A stretch of DNA of 33,199 bases. Origin: Subtercola sp. (GTDB lineage: Bacteria; Actinomycetota; Actinomycetes; Actinomycetales; Microbacteriaceae). The translations under genes and the position numbers were made by a program. The notes below the pieces were generated by a model, which was not told the origin of the DNA, made no database searches, and worked only from the letters and a program-made list of their open reading frames with translations. How positions within the stretch are numbered: position 1 is the stretch's first letter; the number at the start of each line of letters is the position of its first letter. Positions 23,899 through 31,158 of the stretch are shown here, in pieces. The DNA lies in the NCBI GenBank assembly GCA_025463745.1, contig JAODBB010000252.1, positions 1 through 33,199 of the forward strand, in the 5' to 3' direction.

Positions 23899-25004
23899 TT
23901 TCCATCCGTGCGGTAGTGGGTGAGCTTGTCGGCGTCGATGGTGATGCCGAAGCCGGGTTCGTCGCCGACGGCGAGCCTGCCGTTCTCGATCAACGGCGGG
24001 TGCGCCAGCAGGTCGTTTTCGAGGTGCAGAAAGTAGGCGAGTTCTGCGGGCTGTGTAGCGGTACTGCCCTGGGCCGCGGCGAACGAGGCCGAGACCCTGG
24101 TTCCGATTCCGCTGTCACCCTGGCTGGCGACGAGAATCGGCACTCCAAGAGCGGTACAGAATTCTCTGATGCGCTGCGACTGCGTGATTCCGGTGCGTTG
24201 CAGCTTGAGGCCGATCATCGTGGAGCGGGCACCCAGCACCTCGTTCACCACCTCACGGGTCGTGATGCAACTCTCGTCGCCGAGAATCGGCACCGTCGAA
24301 GCCGCCACCACGGATGCCCGGCCGAGCACCTCGTCTGCCGCGCAGGGTTCCTCGATCCAATCGAGCATTCCCTCTGTCGCACGAACGAAGCGCACGGCCT
24401 CGGCGGCGCTGAAGCCGTGGTTCGCGTCGACGTAGATCAGGGCATCCGGAGCATGCTCACGCACCCGGGTCACCAGCTCGATGTCGGCGGCCAGGTCGAG
24501 CCCGACTTTGACCTTCAGGCTCGTGATGCCAAGGGTTTCTTTCAGTTCGTCTGCCTCGCCGATGACCACCTCGGGGCTGCCGGAGCCGAGAATCGCTGTG
24601 CACCGCACGTCGGGCGCGAAGCCGCCGAGCAGGCTGTGGCTCGAGACACCCAATGCGTTGCCGATGGCGTCGAAGATCGCGATCTCCACCGACGACTGTG
24701 CTGCCACGTTGCCGGCGAGGTGACGCAGCCGGTGTTCGAACTGGGCGGTGTCGAAGATGCTCATCCCCGTCAGAGCGGGAGCAATGAGATTCTCGATAGC
24801 GAAGGCGATGGAGACGGTCGTCTCGCCGTAGATCATGGGGCGCGGGATCGCCTCGGCGGTGCCGGTCACTCCGCTCTCGGTGTGCACTGTCACCAGCAGG
24901 TGCTCGGCTGCCGAGAGACTCCCGGTGGCGAACTTCACTGTTGTCGTGAGCGGAATGGCAAAGGGTGTCACCTCGATGCGATCGATGCGATGTTGGTCGT
25001 TCAT
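23895..25004 (-). CDS. Mandelate racemase / muconate lactonizing enzyme family protein
   Basis: This 369-residue enolase-superfamily enzyme has all key residues of the MLE subgroup: the KxK base pair at Lys164 and Lys166 (SLKVKVG), metal ligands Asp193 (VDAN), Glu218 (WIEEP) and Asp243 (GDES), and a second lysine at Lys267 (GLKLQ). It should therefore abstract a proton next to a carboxylate, as in cycloisomerisation, racemisation or dehydration. In this cluster a muconate-like cycloisomerase is plausible, but dipeptide epimerase or o-succinylbenzoate synthase activity cannot be excluded. It begins 82 bp after livF and is coupled to the dehydrogenase gene. Confidence 0.85.
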   Translation of the reverse strand: MNDQHRIDRIEVTPFAIPLTTTVKFATGSLSAAEHLLVTVHTESGVTGTAEAIPRPMIYGETTVSIAFAIENLIAPALTGMSIFDTAQFEHRLRHLAGNVAAQSSVEIAIFDAIGNALGVSSHSLLGGFAPDVRCTAILGSGSPEVVIGEADELKETLGITSLKVKVGLDLAADIELVTRVREHAPDALIYVDANHGFSAAEAVRFVRATEGMLDWIEEPCAADEVLGRASVVAASTVPILGDESCITTREVVNEVLGARSTMIGLKLQRTGITQSQRIREFCTALGVPILVASQGDSGIGTRVSASFAAAQGSTATQPAELAYFLHLENDLLAHPPLIENGRLAVGDEPGFGITIDADKLTHYRTDGK

Positions 25005-25020
25005 TCAGATCTCCTTTGAC

Positions 25021-25066
25021 GTGAGTCGCTGCTATAAGTGAGTCGTTGGGGTGGGCTCGCCGAGCC
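25021..25066. repeat. Direct repeats and hairpin in the livF-enolase gap
   Basis: The 82-bp gap contains two copies of GTGAGTCG (25021-25028 and 25038-25045, 17 bp apart) and the hairpin GGCTC-GCC-GAGCC (25054-25066). They could mark an internal promoter or processing point that sets enzyme expression apart from the transporter. No T-run follows the hairpin. Confidence 0.3.
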
Positions 25067-25086
25067 TCCGTTCGTTGCGGCGTGCT

Positions 25087-25794
25087 CTACAAGAAAGCCG
25101 CCTCGATCGCGGCCCGGGTCAGCACCACGCTCGCCGGCCCGAGTTCGACCTGCTTGCCCAGACTGAGCACGAGCACCTGCTCGCAGGTCTCGCGCACCAC
25201 CGTGAGGCTCTGTTCGGCGATGACGACGGCCATCGAGTCGAGCTCGCGCATCGTGCCGAGGCTCTCGACGAGCTGCTCCACCGCGATGGGCGAGAGCCCG
25301 AGCGAGGGTTCGTCGAGCAGCAGCACCTTCGGGCGCGAGACCGCAGCCCGGGCTATAGCCAGGGTCTGTTGCTGCCCGCCCGAGAGCTGGCCCGCTGCGC
25401 GAGAGCGCAGGTCCGCCAGAATCGGAAAGAGCTCGTATGCCAGAGTGAGCGCTTCACGAGCGGCGAGGCCTCGGGAATTCACGACCCCGCCCTTGATGTG
25501 ATCCTCGACCGTCAGATCGCGCCAGAGCTCTCGCGCCTCGGGCACCAGCACCAGTCCAGCACCCCAGCGACGCCAGGGAGCGTGCCGAGTGACATCAACT
25601 CCTTCGAGCATGATCTGCCCGCGCATCGACGGCAGAAGGCCCGCGATCGCCTGCATCAGGGCGCTCTTGCCTGCCCCATTCGATCCGACGATGCCCAGGT
25701 AGTGCCCGGGCTCGACACTGAACGACACGTCTTCGACGACGGCGACCTGGCTGTAGCCCGAGCTGAGACCCTCAACCTCGAGTGCGGCGGTCAT
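25087..25794 (-). CDS. ABC transporter ATP-binding protein, LivF type
   Basis: This 235-residue ATPase belongs to the branched-chain amino acid (HAAT) transporter family. Walker A GSNGAGKS, signature LSGGQQQTLAIARA and Walker B VLLLDEPSLGL are canonical, and the start overlaps the LivG-type gene by 4 bp (ATGA). Transporters of this family also import aromatic and dicarboxylic acids, which suits this catabolic operon better than amino acids. Confidence 0.9.
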   Translation of the reverse strand: MTAALEVEGLSSGYSQVAVVEDVSFSVEPGHYLGIVGSNGAGKSALMQAIAGLLPSMRGQIMLEGVDVTRHAPWRRWGAGLVLVPEARELWRDLTVEDHIKGGVVNSRGLAAREALTLAYELFPILADLRSRAAGQLSGGQQQTLAIARAAVSRPKVLLLDEPSLGLSPIAVEQLVESLGTMRELDSMAVVIAEQSLTVVRETCEQVLVLSLGKQVELGPASVVLTRAAIEAAFL

Positions 25795-26585
25795 AACATC
25801 TCCTTCGCTGCAGCACGGCCGATGTACGCCTCGAGAACAGCGGGCTCCCGCAGTACCTTTTCTGGCGCCCCTTCGGCGATGATCGCTCCCTCAGCCAGCA
25901 CCACAGTGCGGCCCGTGAGCGTTCGCACGAATCGCATGTCGTGCTCGACGAGCACGACGGTGGTGCCGTGCCGGGCCACCGACTCGGTGACCACATCGAC
26001 GACCCGCTGTTTGTCGGCCGGCGGCATTCCGGCCCCGATCTCGTCGAGCAGTAGCAGCCGAGGCCGCGACATGAGTGCCCGGCCCAGATCGACCAGGCGC
26101 CTGGCGGGCGCCGAGAGAAACTCGACGTCGGTCGAGCGGCTGTCGCTCAGCCCGAGCCAGTCCATGATCTCGTCGGCGCGGTGCATCGTGTCGCGCTCGC
26201 TCGTGACAAACGGCGGCAGACGGAGCAACGCCCCCCACCCCCGCGCATGGCCGAGCATGCCGGTCGCCAGCTGGTCGGAGACGGGCAGCCCGTCGATCAA
26301 CCGCGAATCCTGGAAGGTTCGGCTGATGCCGAGGCCGGCTCGGCGCCAGGCACCTTTGCGGTCGAGCCGCACCTCCTTGTCGCCGGTTCGGTATCCGATC
26401 TCACCGGAGGCGAGCGGCACGAGCCCGCTGATCGCATTGAAGAGCGTCGTCTTTCCGGCCCCGTTCGGGCCGACGAGGCCCACGACCTCCCCCGGGCTCA
26501 CTGAGAACGAGACGTCTCGCACGGCGATCAGGCCGCCGAACTGCACCCGGGCATCCCGAATGTCGATGATCGGGCGCTCAGTCAT
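25791..26585 (-). CDS. ABC transporter ATP-binding protein, LivG type, unusual signature
   Basis: This is a 264-residue ATPase with intact Walker A GPNGAGKTT and Walker B LLLLDE and the LivG-type C-terminal extension. The ABC signature is degenerate: LSAPARRLVDLGRAL stands where LS(Y/G)GQQRRLEIARAL is expected, so the Gly-Gln pair that touches ATP is missing, and the proline after Walker B is replaced by Ile. The paired LivF copy is canonical, so this may be an asymmetric transporter with one impaired site. The start overlaps the permease stop by 8 bp. Confidence 0.88.
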   Translation of the reverse strand: MTERPIIDIRDARVQFGGLIAVRDVSFSVSPGEVVGLVGPNGAGKTTLFNAISGLVPLASGEIGYRTGDKEVRLDRKGAWRRAGLGISRTFQDSRLIDGLPVSDQLATGMLGHARGWGALLRLPPFVTSERDTMHRADEIMDWLGLSDSRSTDVEFLSAPARRLVDLGRALMSRPRLLLLDEIGAGMPPADKQRVVDVVTESVARHGTTVVLVEHDMRFVRTLTGRTVVLAEGAIIAEGAPEKVLREPAVLEAYIGRAAAKEML

Positions 26586-27618
26586 GGGCGTTCTTCTGGC
26601 GCACCCGCAGGCGGATGAGCGACCGTAGGCCCGCAGGCCGCAGCAGCAGAATCACGAACAAGATGCCTCCGTCGATGTACGCCCCGACATCGCCGATGCC
26701 GGGAATGAGCTGTCGCACGGCGGTGATCAACAGCACCCCGGCCACGGTGCCCCAGACGCTGGCGACGCCGCCGACCACGATCATGGTCAAAAGCATCAGA
26801 GTCACGTCGAGCGTGAAGTTGGCCGGAGTGATGAAGGTCAACACCCCGGCCAGCAGCACTCCCGAGATGCCGCCCAGAAAGGCGCTCAGGGCGAAGACCT
26901 TCACCCGGGTGAGCGCGACATTCACGCCCATCGCCGCAGCGGCGGTCTCGTCAGTTCGGATCATGGCGAGTTGGCGGCCGAACGGAGAACGCACAAGCCG
27001 CAGCACGACGAGCATTGCCAGGGCGGCCGCGACGATGGCGAACACGTAGGTGAACGAGCCGCCCAGGTCGACGAAGATGCCGTTGTCGCCTTGGGTGGGC
27101 GGCCACAGCTGTATCGCCAGCAGGGTAGCCTGCGCGAAAGCGAGCGTGATCAGCGCCAGGTAGATCTCGCGAGTTCTGATGATGGCGAGCCCCACCAGCG
27201 CACCGATTGCACTCGTCACAACGGCAGCAACGATGATGGCCACTATCGGGCCGATATCGGGTGACAGCACCGCGTAGGTGTAGGCCCCGATCGCCATGAA
27301 GGCGCTCTGGCAGAAAGCGAACTGGCCACCGAACCCGAGAACCAGGTTGTACCCCAGGGCAGCGATCAGATAGCAGCAGAACAGGCCGATGATCGTCTGG
27401 ATGTAGAGGCCGGCCGAGGCGGCCACCAGCCACACGACGAAGGCCACCACGATCACCGAGACCGTGGGCACCAATCGGCCGACGAGAGGCCTGTCGCGGT
27501 CGGCGACCGTCTCGTTCGAGATGGCCGGCAGCCTGACGAGCCGCATGAATCCCGAGGCCGGCAGGCTCGCGCCGCGCACCCGCGCCCGGGTCGCGACCAG
27601 AGTGTCGTGTACGCTCAT
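26578..27618 (-). CDS. Branched-chain-type ABC transporter permease, LivM type
   Basis: This 346-residue permease has a 40-50 residue N-terminal tail, then about 8-10 hydrophobic segments and the LivM landmarks LGYNLVLGFGGQFAFCQSAFMAIGAYTYA and FGRQLAMIRTDETAAAAMGVN. I chose ATG 27618 (MSVHDTL), which overlaps the livH stop by 4 bp; the extension to 28035 is out-of-frame livH sequence. Confidence 0.9.
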   Translation of the reverse strand: MSVHDTLVATRARVRGASLPASGFMRLVRLPAISNETVADRDRPLVGRLVPTVSVIVVAFVVWLVAASAGLYIQTIIGLFCCYLIAALGYNLVLGFGGQFAFCQSAFMAIGAYTYAVLSPDIGPIVAIIVAAVVTSAIGALVGLAIIRTREIYLALITLAFAQATLLAIQLWPPTQGDNGIFVDLGGSFTYVFAIVAAALAMLVVLRLVRSPFGRQLAMIRTDETAAAAMGVNVALTRVKVFALSAFLGGISGVLLAGVLTFITPANFTLDVTLMLLTMIVVGGVASVWGTVAGVLLITAVRQLIPGIGDVGAYIDGGILFVILLLRPAGLRSLIRLRVRQKNAHD

Positions 27619-28472
27619 GCGCTCTTTCCCAACAGGCCGGTGGGCTTGACGAGCAGCACGACGAGCATGACACCGAGCGAGACGAACGGGCCGTAGCTTC
27701 CGCCGAACTGCCCAGCCACCAGCGCCTGCAGCACTCCGGTGAGCAGCCCGCCGATGACGGCGCCGGGAAAGCTCCCGAATCCGCCCAGTACGACGGCGGC
27801 GAAGCTGTCGAACGTGTACTGCTGGCCCAGCGCGGGAACGAGCAGAAAGGTCGGAAAGATGAGCGCCCCGCTCAGGGCCGCGAGGCAACCGCCCACGGTC
27901 CAGGCGATCGCCGAGGTGCGTGCCGGGTTCACACCCACGACCACGGCGCCGGTTCTGTTGCTGGCGACCATCCTCATGCGAAGGCCCTCTCGCGACCGGC
28001 GCAAAGTGATGCTGAGGGCGATGACGAGGATGCACGCGATCACGATGAGAACGATGTCCATTCCCGACCAGCCCAGCGCCGGGATGACCGGCGAACGGCT
28101 GGCGTACGGGTCCATGGCCTGCGCTTCCGGCCCGAATGCCTGCAGAAAGGCCGTGCTGCTCACCTCGGTGATGGCGAGCAGCACGATCACCTGCGACAGC
28201 AGACTCGCCGACTGGAGCGGGCGCATCGCGAACCGGTTGATCACGTATCCCGACAGCCCGCCCGCGACGACCGCGATGGCCATCGCGAGCGGAATCGGAA
28301 GACCGGCAACCGTTCCGAATTCCCAGGCGACATAGCCGCCCAGAACCATCTGGCTGCCGTTCGCGAAATTGACCACTCCCGTTGCCCGGTAGACGATGGT
28401 GAATCCCAGCGCCACCAGCACGAGGGCGAATCCGTTGACGAGGCCGCTTCCCAGGGCTGTACCGAGATCCAT
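27615..28472 (-). CDS. Branched-chain-type ABC transporter permease, LivH type
   Basis: This 285-residue permease has eight or so hydrophobic segments and LivH-type motifs: GFTIVYRATGVVNFANGSQMVLGGYVAWEF near the N-terminus and AIAWTVGGCLAALSGAL, then the FAAVVLGGFGSFPGAVIGG loop. I chose ATG 28472 (MDLGTAL); a TTG at 28499 would add 9 residues and is equally possible. It lies 42 bp downstream of the substrate-binding protein gene. Confidence 0.9.
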   Translation of the reverse strand: MDLGTALGSGLVNGFALVLVALGFTIVYRATGVVNFANGSQMVLGGYVAWEFGTVAGLPIPLAMAIAVVAGGLSGYVINRFAMRPLQSASLLSQVIVLLAITEVSSTAFLQAFGPEAQAMDPYASRSPVIPALGWSGMDIVLIVIACILVIALSITLRRSREGLRMRMVASNRTGAVVVGVNPARTSAIAWTVGGCLAALSGALIFPTFLLVPALGQQYTFDSFAAVVLGGFGSFPGAVIGGLLTGVLQALVAGQFGGSYGPFVSLGVMLVVLLVKPTGLLGKSA

Positions 28473-28514
28473 CAGGTCATCATCCGCAGGCGCCGCCAAG
28501 TCGGTCGGCTGATA

Positions 28515-29723
28515 CTACTTGCCATCGGTCAGGGTGTTATCGGTGACGTCGCTGCCGAAGAAGGTCGTTGCTCCGCCAGTGATTCCGTAGAAGTTGGTGC
28601 AGCTGTTTCCCTTGTGCGATGTCGTGGAGAACTGGATGGGGCACGGCAGCTCGGGCGACGAATAGGGTTGCATCGTCTCGAACCCGGTCACAATGCCTTG
28701 AGGGGTATCGTCTTTGGCGTTCTTGAGCCCGGCGATGAAGGCCTCGGCGGCGGCATAGGCCTGAGCTGTCCAGACGATCGGCGTCTCGTTGGGGTAGGCG
28801 GCCGTCCACTTCGCCATGAAGTCTGCGGTGCACGCTGCTCCGAGCGGGCAAGCGAGCGGCGTGAGCGCGTAGTAGATGATCTTCGGGTCGGATGTGGCGA
28901 TTTTGTCGAGAGAGGTGTTCGAACCTGCGAACGTGACCAGCGGAATGTAGGCCGACTGGCTTGTCTCCGCATTGAGCGCGGCCGCGATCGCCGGTGCCGT
29001 GACACCCAGCAGAATCACGTCAGAACCAGCCTGCTTCAGTGCACTGATCTGGCTGGTCGCGTCGGTCGCCGTCGCAGCGATCTTCTGTTGCGAATTGACC
29101 GACAATCCAACCGCTCCGAGAGCCGTCTGCGCGGCAGTCAGAGCCGAGGCGCCGTACGCGTCGTCTTCCACGAGCATGCCGACGTTCTGCACACCCATCG
29201 ACTTGACGAGCTTGGCGATGCCCGTCGCAACATCGTCAGACGAGAAGTTGGGCGCGAAGGTGTATTGGTTCAGGGGCGAGGTGAGGCCGGGGTTGATGCT
29301 GCCGGGGGTGTAGAAGGGAATCTTCGAGCTCGTCGCGACCTGCATGGTCGAGAGGGCCGTGGTGGTGAAGGCGGGGCCGTACAGCACCGAGACACCGTCT
29401 TGCGTCACATTCTTACGGGCCACTGAGACCGCCGTCGCTGGGTCGCTCGCGTCGTCGGCGTAGAGAAAAGACACGCTCTTTCCGTTGATCCCTGACGATG
29501 CGATGTCGCCGAACGCCAGCTTGGCTCCGTCTTGGTACGTGGAATCGAAGCCGGCGTCGACGCCGGTGAGGCCGAACTGCACGCCGACTTTGATGCTGCT
29601 GGCGTCTGTAGACGAGGAACTTCCGCCGGAGGCGCAGGCGGAGACGGCGATTCCGATCGCCACCACGCCACCGAGTACTGGCATTAGCCTGCTAAGGCGC
29701 TTTCTTTGCATCGAAATTGTCAT
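28515..29723 (-). CDS. Branched-chain-type substrate-binding lipoprotein (LivK-like)
   Basis: This 402-residue periplasmic-type binding protein has a lipoprotein signal: MQRKRLSRLMP, a hydrophobic core, and the lipobox VSAC at residues 27-30, followed by a Ser-rich linker. The mature part has Peripla_BP_6 features (GVQFGLTGVDAGF, and GPAFTTTALSTMQVATSSKIPFYTP). Four further cysteines occur, at 292, 298, 361 and 375, consistent with two disulfides. I chose ATG 29723, with GGAG five bases upstream; the frame extends to 29792. The ligand is unknown; hydrophobic and dicarboxylate ligands are known in this family. Confidence 0.9.
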   Translation of the reverse strand: MTISMQRKRLSRLMPVLGGVVAIGIAVSACASGGSSSSTDASSIKVGVQFGLTGVDAGFDSTYQDGAKLAFGDIASSGINGKSVSFLYADDASDPATAVSVARKNVTQDGVSVLYGPAFTTTALSTMQVATSSKIPFYTPGSINPGLTSPLNQYTFAPNFSSDDVATGIAKLVKSMGVQNVGMLVEDDAYGASALTAAQTALGAVGLSVNSQQKIAATATDATSQISALKQAGSDVILLGVTAPAIAAALNAETSQSAYIPLVTFAGSNTSLDKIATSDPKIIYYALTPLACPLGAACTADFMAKWTAAYPNETPIVWTAQAYAAAEAFIAGLKNAKDDTPQGIVTGFETMQPYSSPELPCPIQFSTTSHKGNSCTNFYGITGGATTFFGSDVTDNTLTDGK

Positions 29724-29764
29724 CATTGCTCCATTCGAATGGCGATAAAAGCCGCATCGTTGCG

Positions 29765-29863
29765 GCAAGTCGTGCTCTGTGAGTAAAAGCAAGTTTCACT
29801 CTCAGCACACAAGCAAGTCAATAGGCGGCTGAAATTTACAAGCAGAATAAATTTTCAACTTGC
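29765..29863. repeat. Phased GCAAGT operator-like repeats in the divergent promoter
   Basis: GCAAGT occurs at 29765-29770, 29789-29794 and 29813-29818, exactly 24 bp apart, and its complement ACTTGC at 29858-29863. On the minus strand TTGACT (29821-29816), a candidate -35 box for livK, overlaps the third copy. On the plus strand TTGCGA (29860-29865), a candidate -35 for the regulator with TAAAAT at 29885-29890, overlaps the inverted copy. An imperfect inverted repeat TGAAATTT / AATTTTCA spans 29830-29857. These are probable binding sites of the adjacent XRE-cupin protein. Confidence 0.6.
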
Positions 29864-29941
29864 GAACATGGAGTTGGGTGACAGTAAAATGAGGGACCTC
29901 ACCCTGCGATACTCCGGGTGCCGAATGAGGGAGATGTGCGC

Positions 29942-30568
29942 TTGACCGAAAGCAAGCCTGACGCCGACGGAGCCAGTGGTGGCGCTGGCGCTGGCACTGC
30001 CGTCTCCAGCGAGGGCCTCCACATCGGCGCGAAGATTCGTGAATGGCGAAACGAGAACGGGGCCACCCTCGCCGCGCTCGCCAAAGACACAGAGCTGTCT
30101 ACCGGGTACGTGAGCCAGGTCGAACGCGGTCTCGCCAATCCATCGCTCGAGACCTTGAAGCGCCTCACCGATGCGCTTGGTCACGCCGTCGCCGAGCTGT
30201 TCAGCAACGAGGCTGCTCCGGTGAACCAGACGTACTTCGTCTCGCGCAGAGGCGGCCGAAAGAAGATCCAGTTTCCGGGCTCGGGAATCATGAACGAGCT
30301 GCTGAGCCCCGACCTGCAGCATGCCATGGAGGTCATCTGGGTCGAGGCACCGGCCGGCGCCTCGAGCGGAGTGCACGCCCACTTACACGAAGGCGAGGAG
30401 TGCGGGGTCATTATCGATGGCCAGATGATTCTGTGGCTGAACTCCGATGAGATCACTCTCAACGCCGGCGACGCCATCTATTTCGACTCGAGAACTCCGC
30501 ACCGCTGGGTGGCAGGCGAAGGCACGATGCTGCGGGCCGTCTGGCTGATCACCCCGCCATCGTTCTGA
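29942..30568 (+). CDS. XRE-family regulator with C-terminal cupin domain
   Basis: This 208-residue protein has an XRE helix-turn-helix at about residues 28-87 (KIREWRNENGATLAALAKDTELSTGYVSQVERGLANPSLETLKRLTDALG) and a cupin domain at about 140-205, with the histidine-rich HAHLHEGEECG loop and TPHRW strand. XRE-cupin proteins sense a small ligand in the cupin and control neighbouring transport or catabolic genes. I chose TTG 29942 because GAGGGAG lies 8 bases upstream; GTG 29918 and GTG 29936 are alternatives, and the N-terminal 20 residues are Gly/Ala-rich linker. It is divergent from the livKHMGF operon and probably controls it. Confidence 0.87.
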   Translation: MTESKPDADGASGGAGAGTAVSSEGLHIGAKIREWRNENGATLAALAKDTELSTGYVSQVERGLANPSLETLKRLTDALGHAVAELFSNEAAPVNQTYFVSRRGGRKKIQFPGSGIMNELLSPDLQHAMEVIWVEAPAGASSGVHAHLHEGEECGVIIDGQMILWLNSDEITLNAGDAIYFDSRTPHRWVAGEGTMLRAVWLITPPSF

Positions 30569-30680
30569 GTGCTCCGGCGAGTTCCTCCGGGCATCCTGCA
30601 TCGCTGTGAGCGGATTCGTGCGCGCAACCGCCACCGCAGGGATTGTACGATTTTCGGCGTAACTCCTGCCGAGGAGGAAC

Positions 30681-30892
30681 ATGATGATCGATGTATTGAA
30701 TGATGTCGCGGAGGACGAAGCCATGGCGACGATAAAGCAGAATGACGTGGTCGGTGGGCGGTTGGTTGAGCAGCTCATCGATAAGGCCGTAAGCAGGGTG
30801 TCGCGCTGACCGGGGCCGCCACGGACGGCGTGCTCTTGAGTGAAACTCTGAGAATGGGCGACGTGCTACTCGAAAACCTAAGGGTTTATTAG
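30681..30892 (+). pseudogene. Small ORF with strong ribosome site; possible decayed IS256-type transposase start
   Basis: A 42-codon frame (30681-30809) follows the perfect ribosome site GAGGAGGAAC. It reads MMIDVLNDVAEDEA, then a helix ending VEQLIDKAVSR. In another frame, 30788-30892 continues with QGVALTG, then LLSETLRMGDVLLENL and a stop. The order helix, then Q-G-V-x-L-T-G, resembles the start of many IS256-type transposases. It differs from the intact copy to the right, so it would be a different element. Equally, it may be a genuine small gene. The hairpin CTCCT-GCCG-AGGAG (30663-30676) covers the ribosome site. Confidence 0.3.
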
Positions 30893-31158
30893 ACACCCCG
30901 CTCTGGGCATGTCGGCGGCCCTGATGAATCATTCCCGGTGGAGTGGTTGGTGCGGTGATGAGCGACTACAACGCATTGTTCCAGTATTGCGATTTCAGTC
31001 CCCCACCATCGCCGGGTGGAGACGCTCCTTGCGCTCGGGGTCCGCTGTCAGCGCGAGGCCGCAGGTGTGCCCCGTTGCTTGACTCGTCTCGCTATCGAGA
31101 GCCGGGTCGCGACGGCGGAAACGGCAGGGCTCGTGCAACGTGAACACCAAATTCCTCG
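30893..31158. other. Region without recognisable gene
   Basis: Apart from the weak stem AAACC-TAAG-GGTTT (30874-30887, overlapping the end of the preceding fragment), I see no gene, tRNA or repeat. Several frames are open by base composition only. It belongs to a degraded zone between the regulator and the pseudogene. Confidence 0.4.

Noticed and set aside
22712-23905. N-terminal extension of the NDP-forming acyl-CoA synthetase frame
   Set aside because: The extension is Arg-rich out-of-frame dehydrogenase sequence; ATG 22711 with the ATGA overlap is the natural start.
22498-26628. Long plus-strand open frames (22498-23916, 23844-25019, 25051-26628)
   Set aside because: They lie antisense to well-identified dehydrogenase, enolase-family and ABC genes, have Arg/Ser/Gly-rich compositions with no domain, and follow from GC-rich third positions on the opposite strand.
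25087-29723. Amino acid uptake as the role of the livKHMGF set
   Set aside because: The operon encodes carboxylic-acid catabolic enzymes and no amino acid metabolism, so an organic-acid ligand is more likely, though this is unproven.
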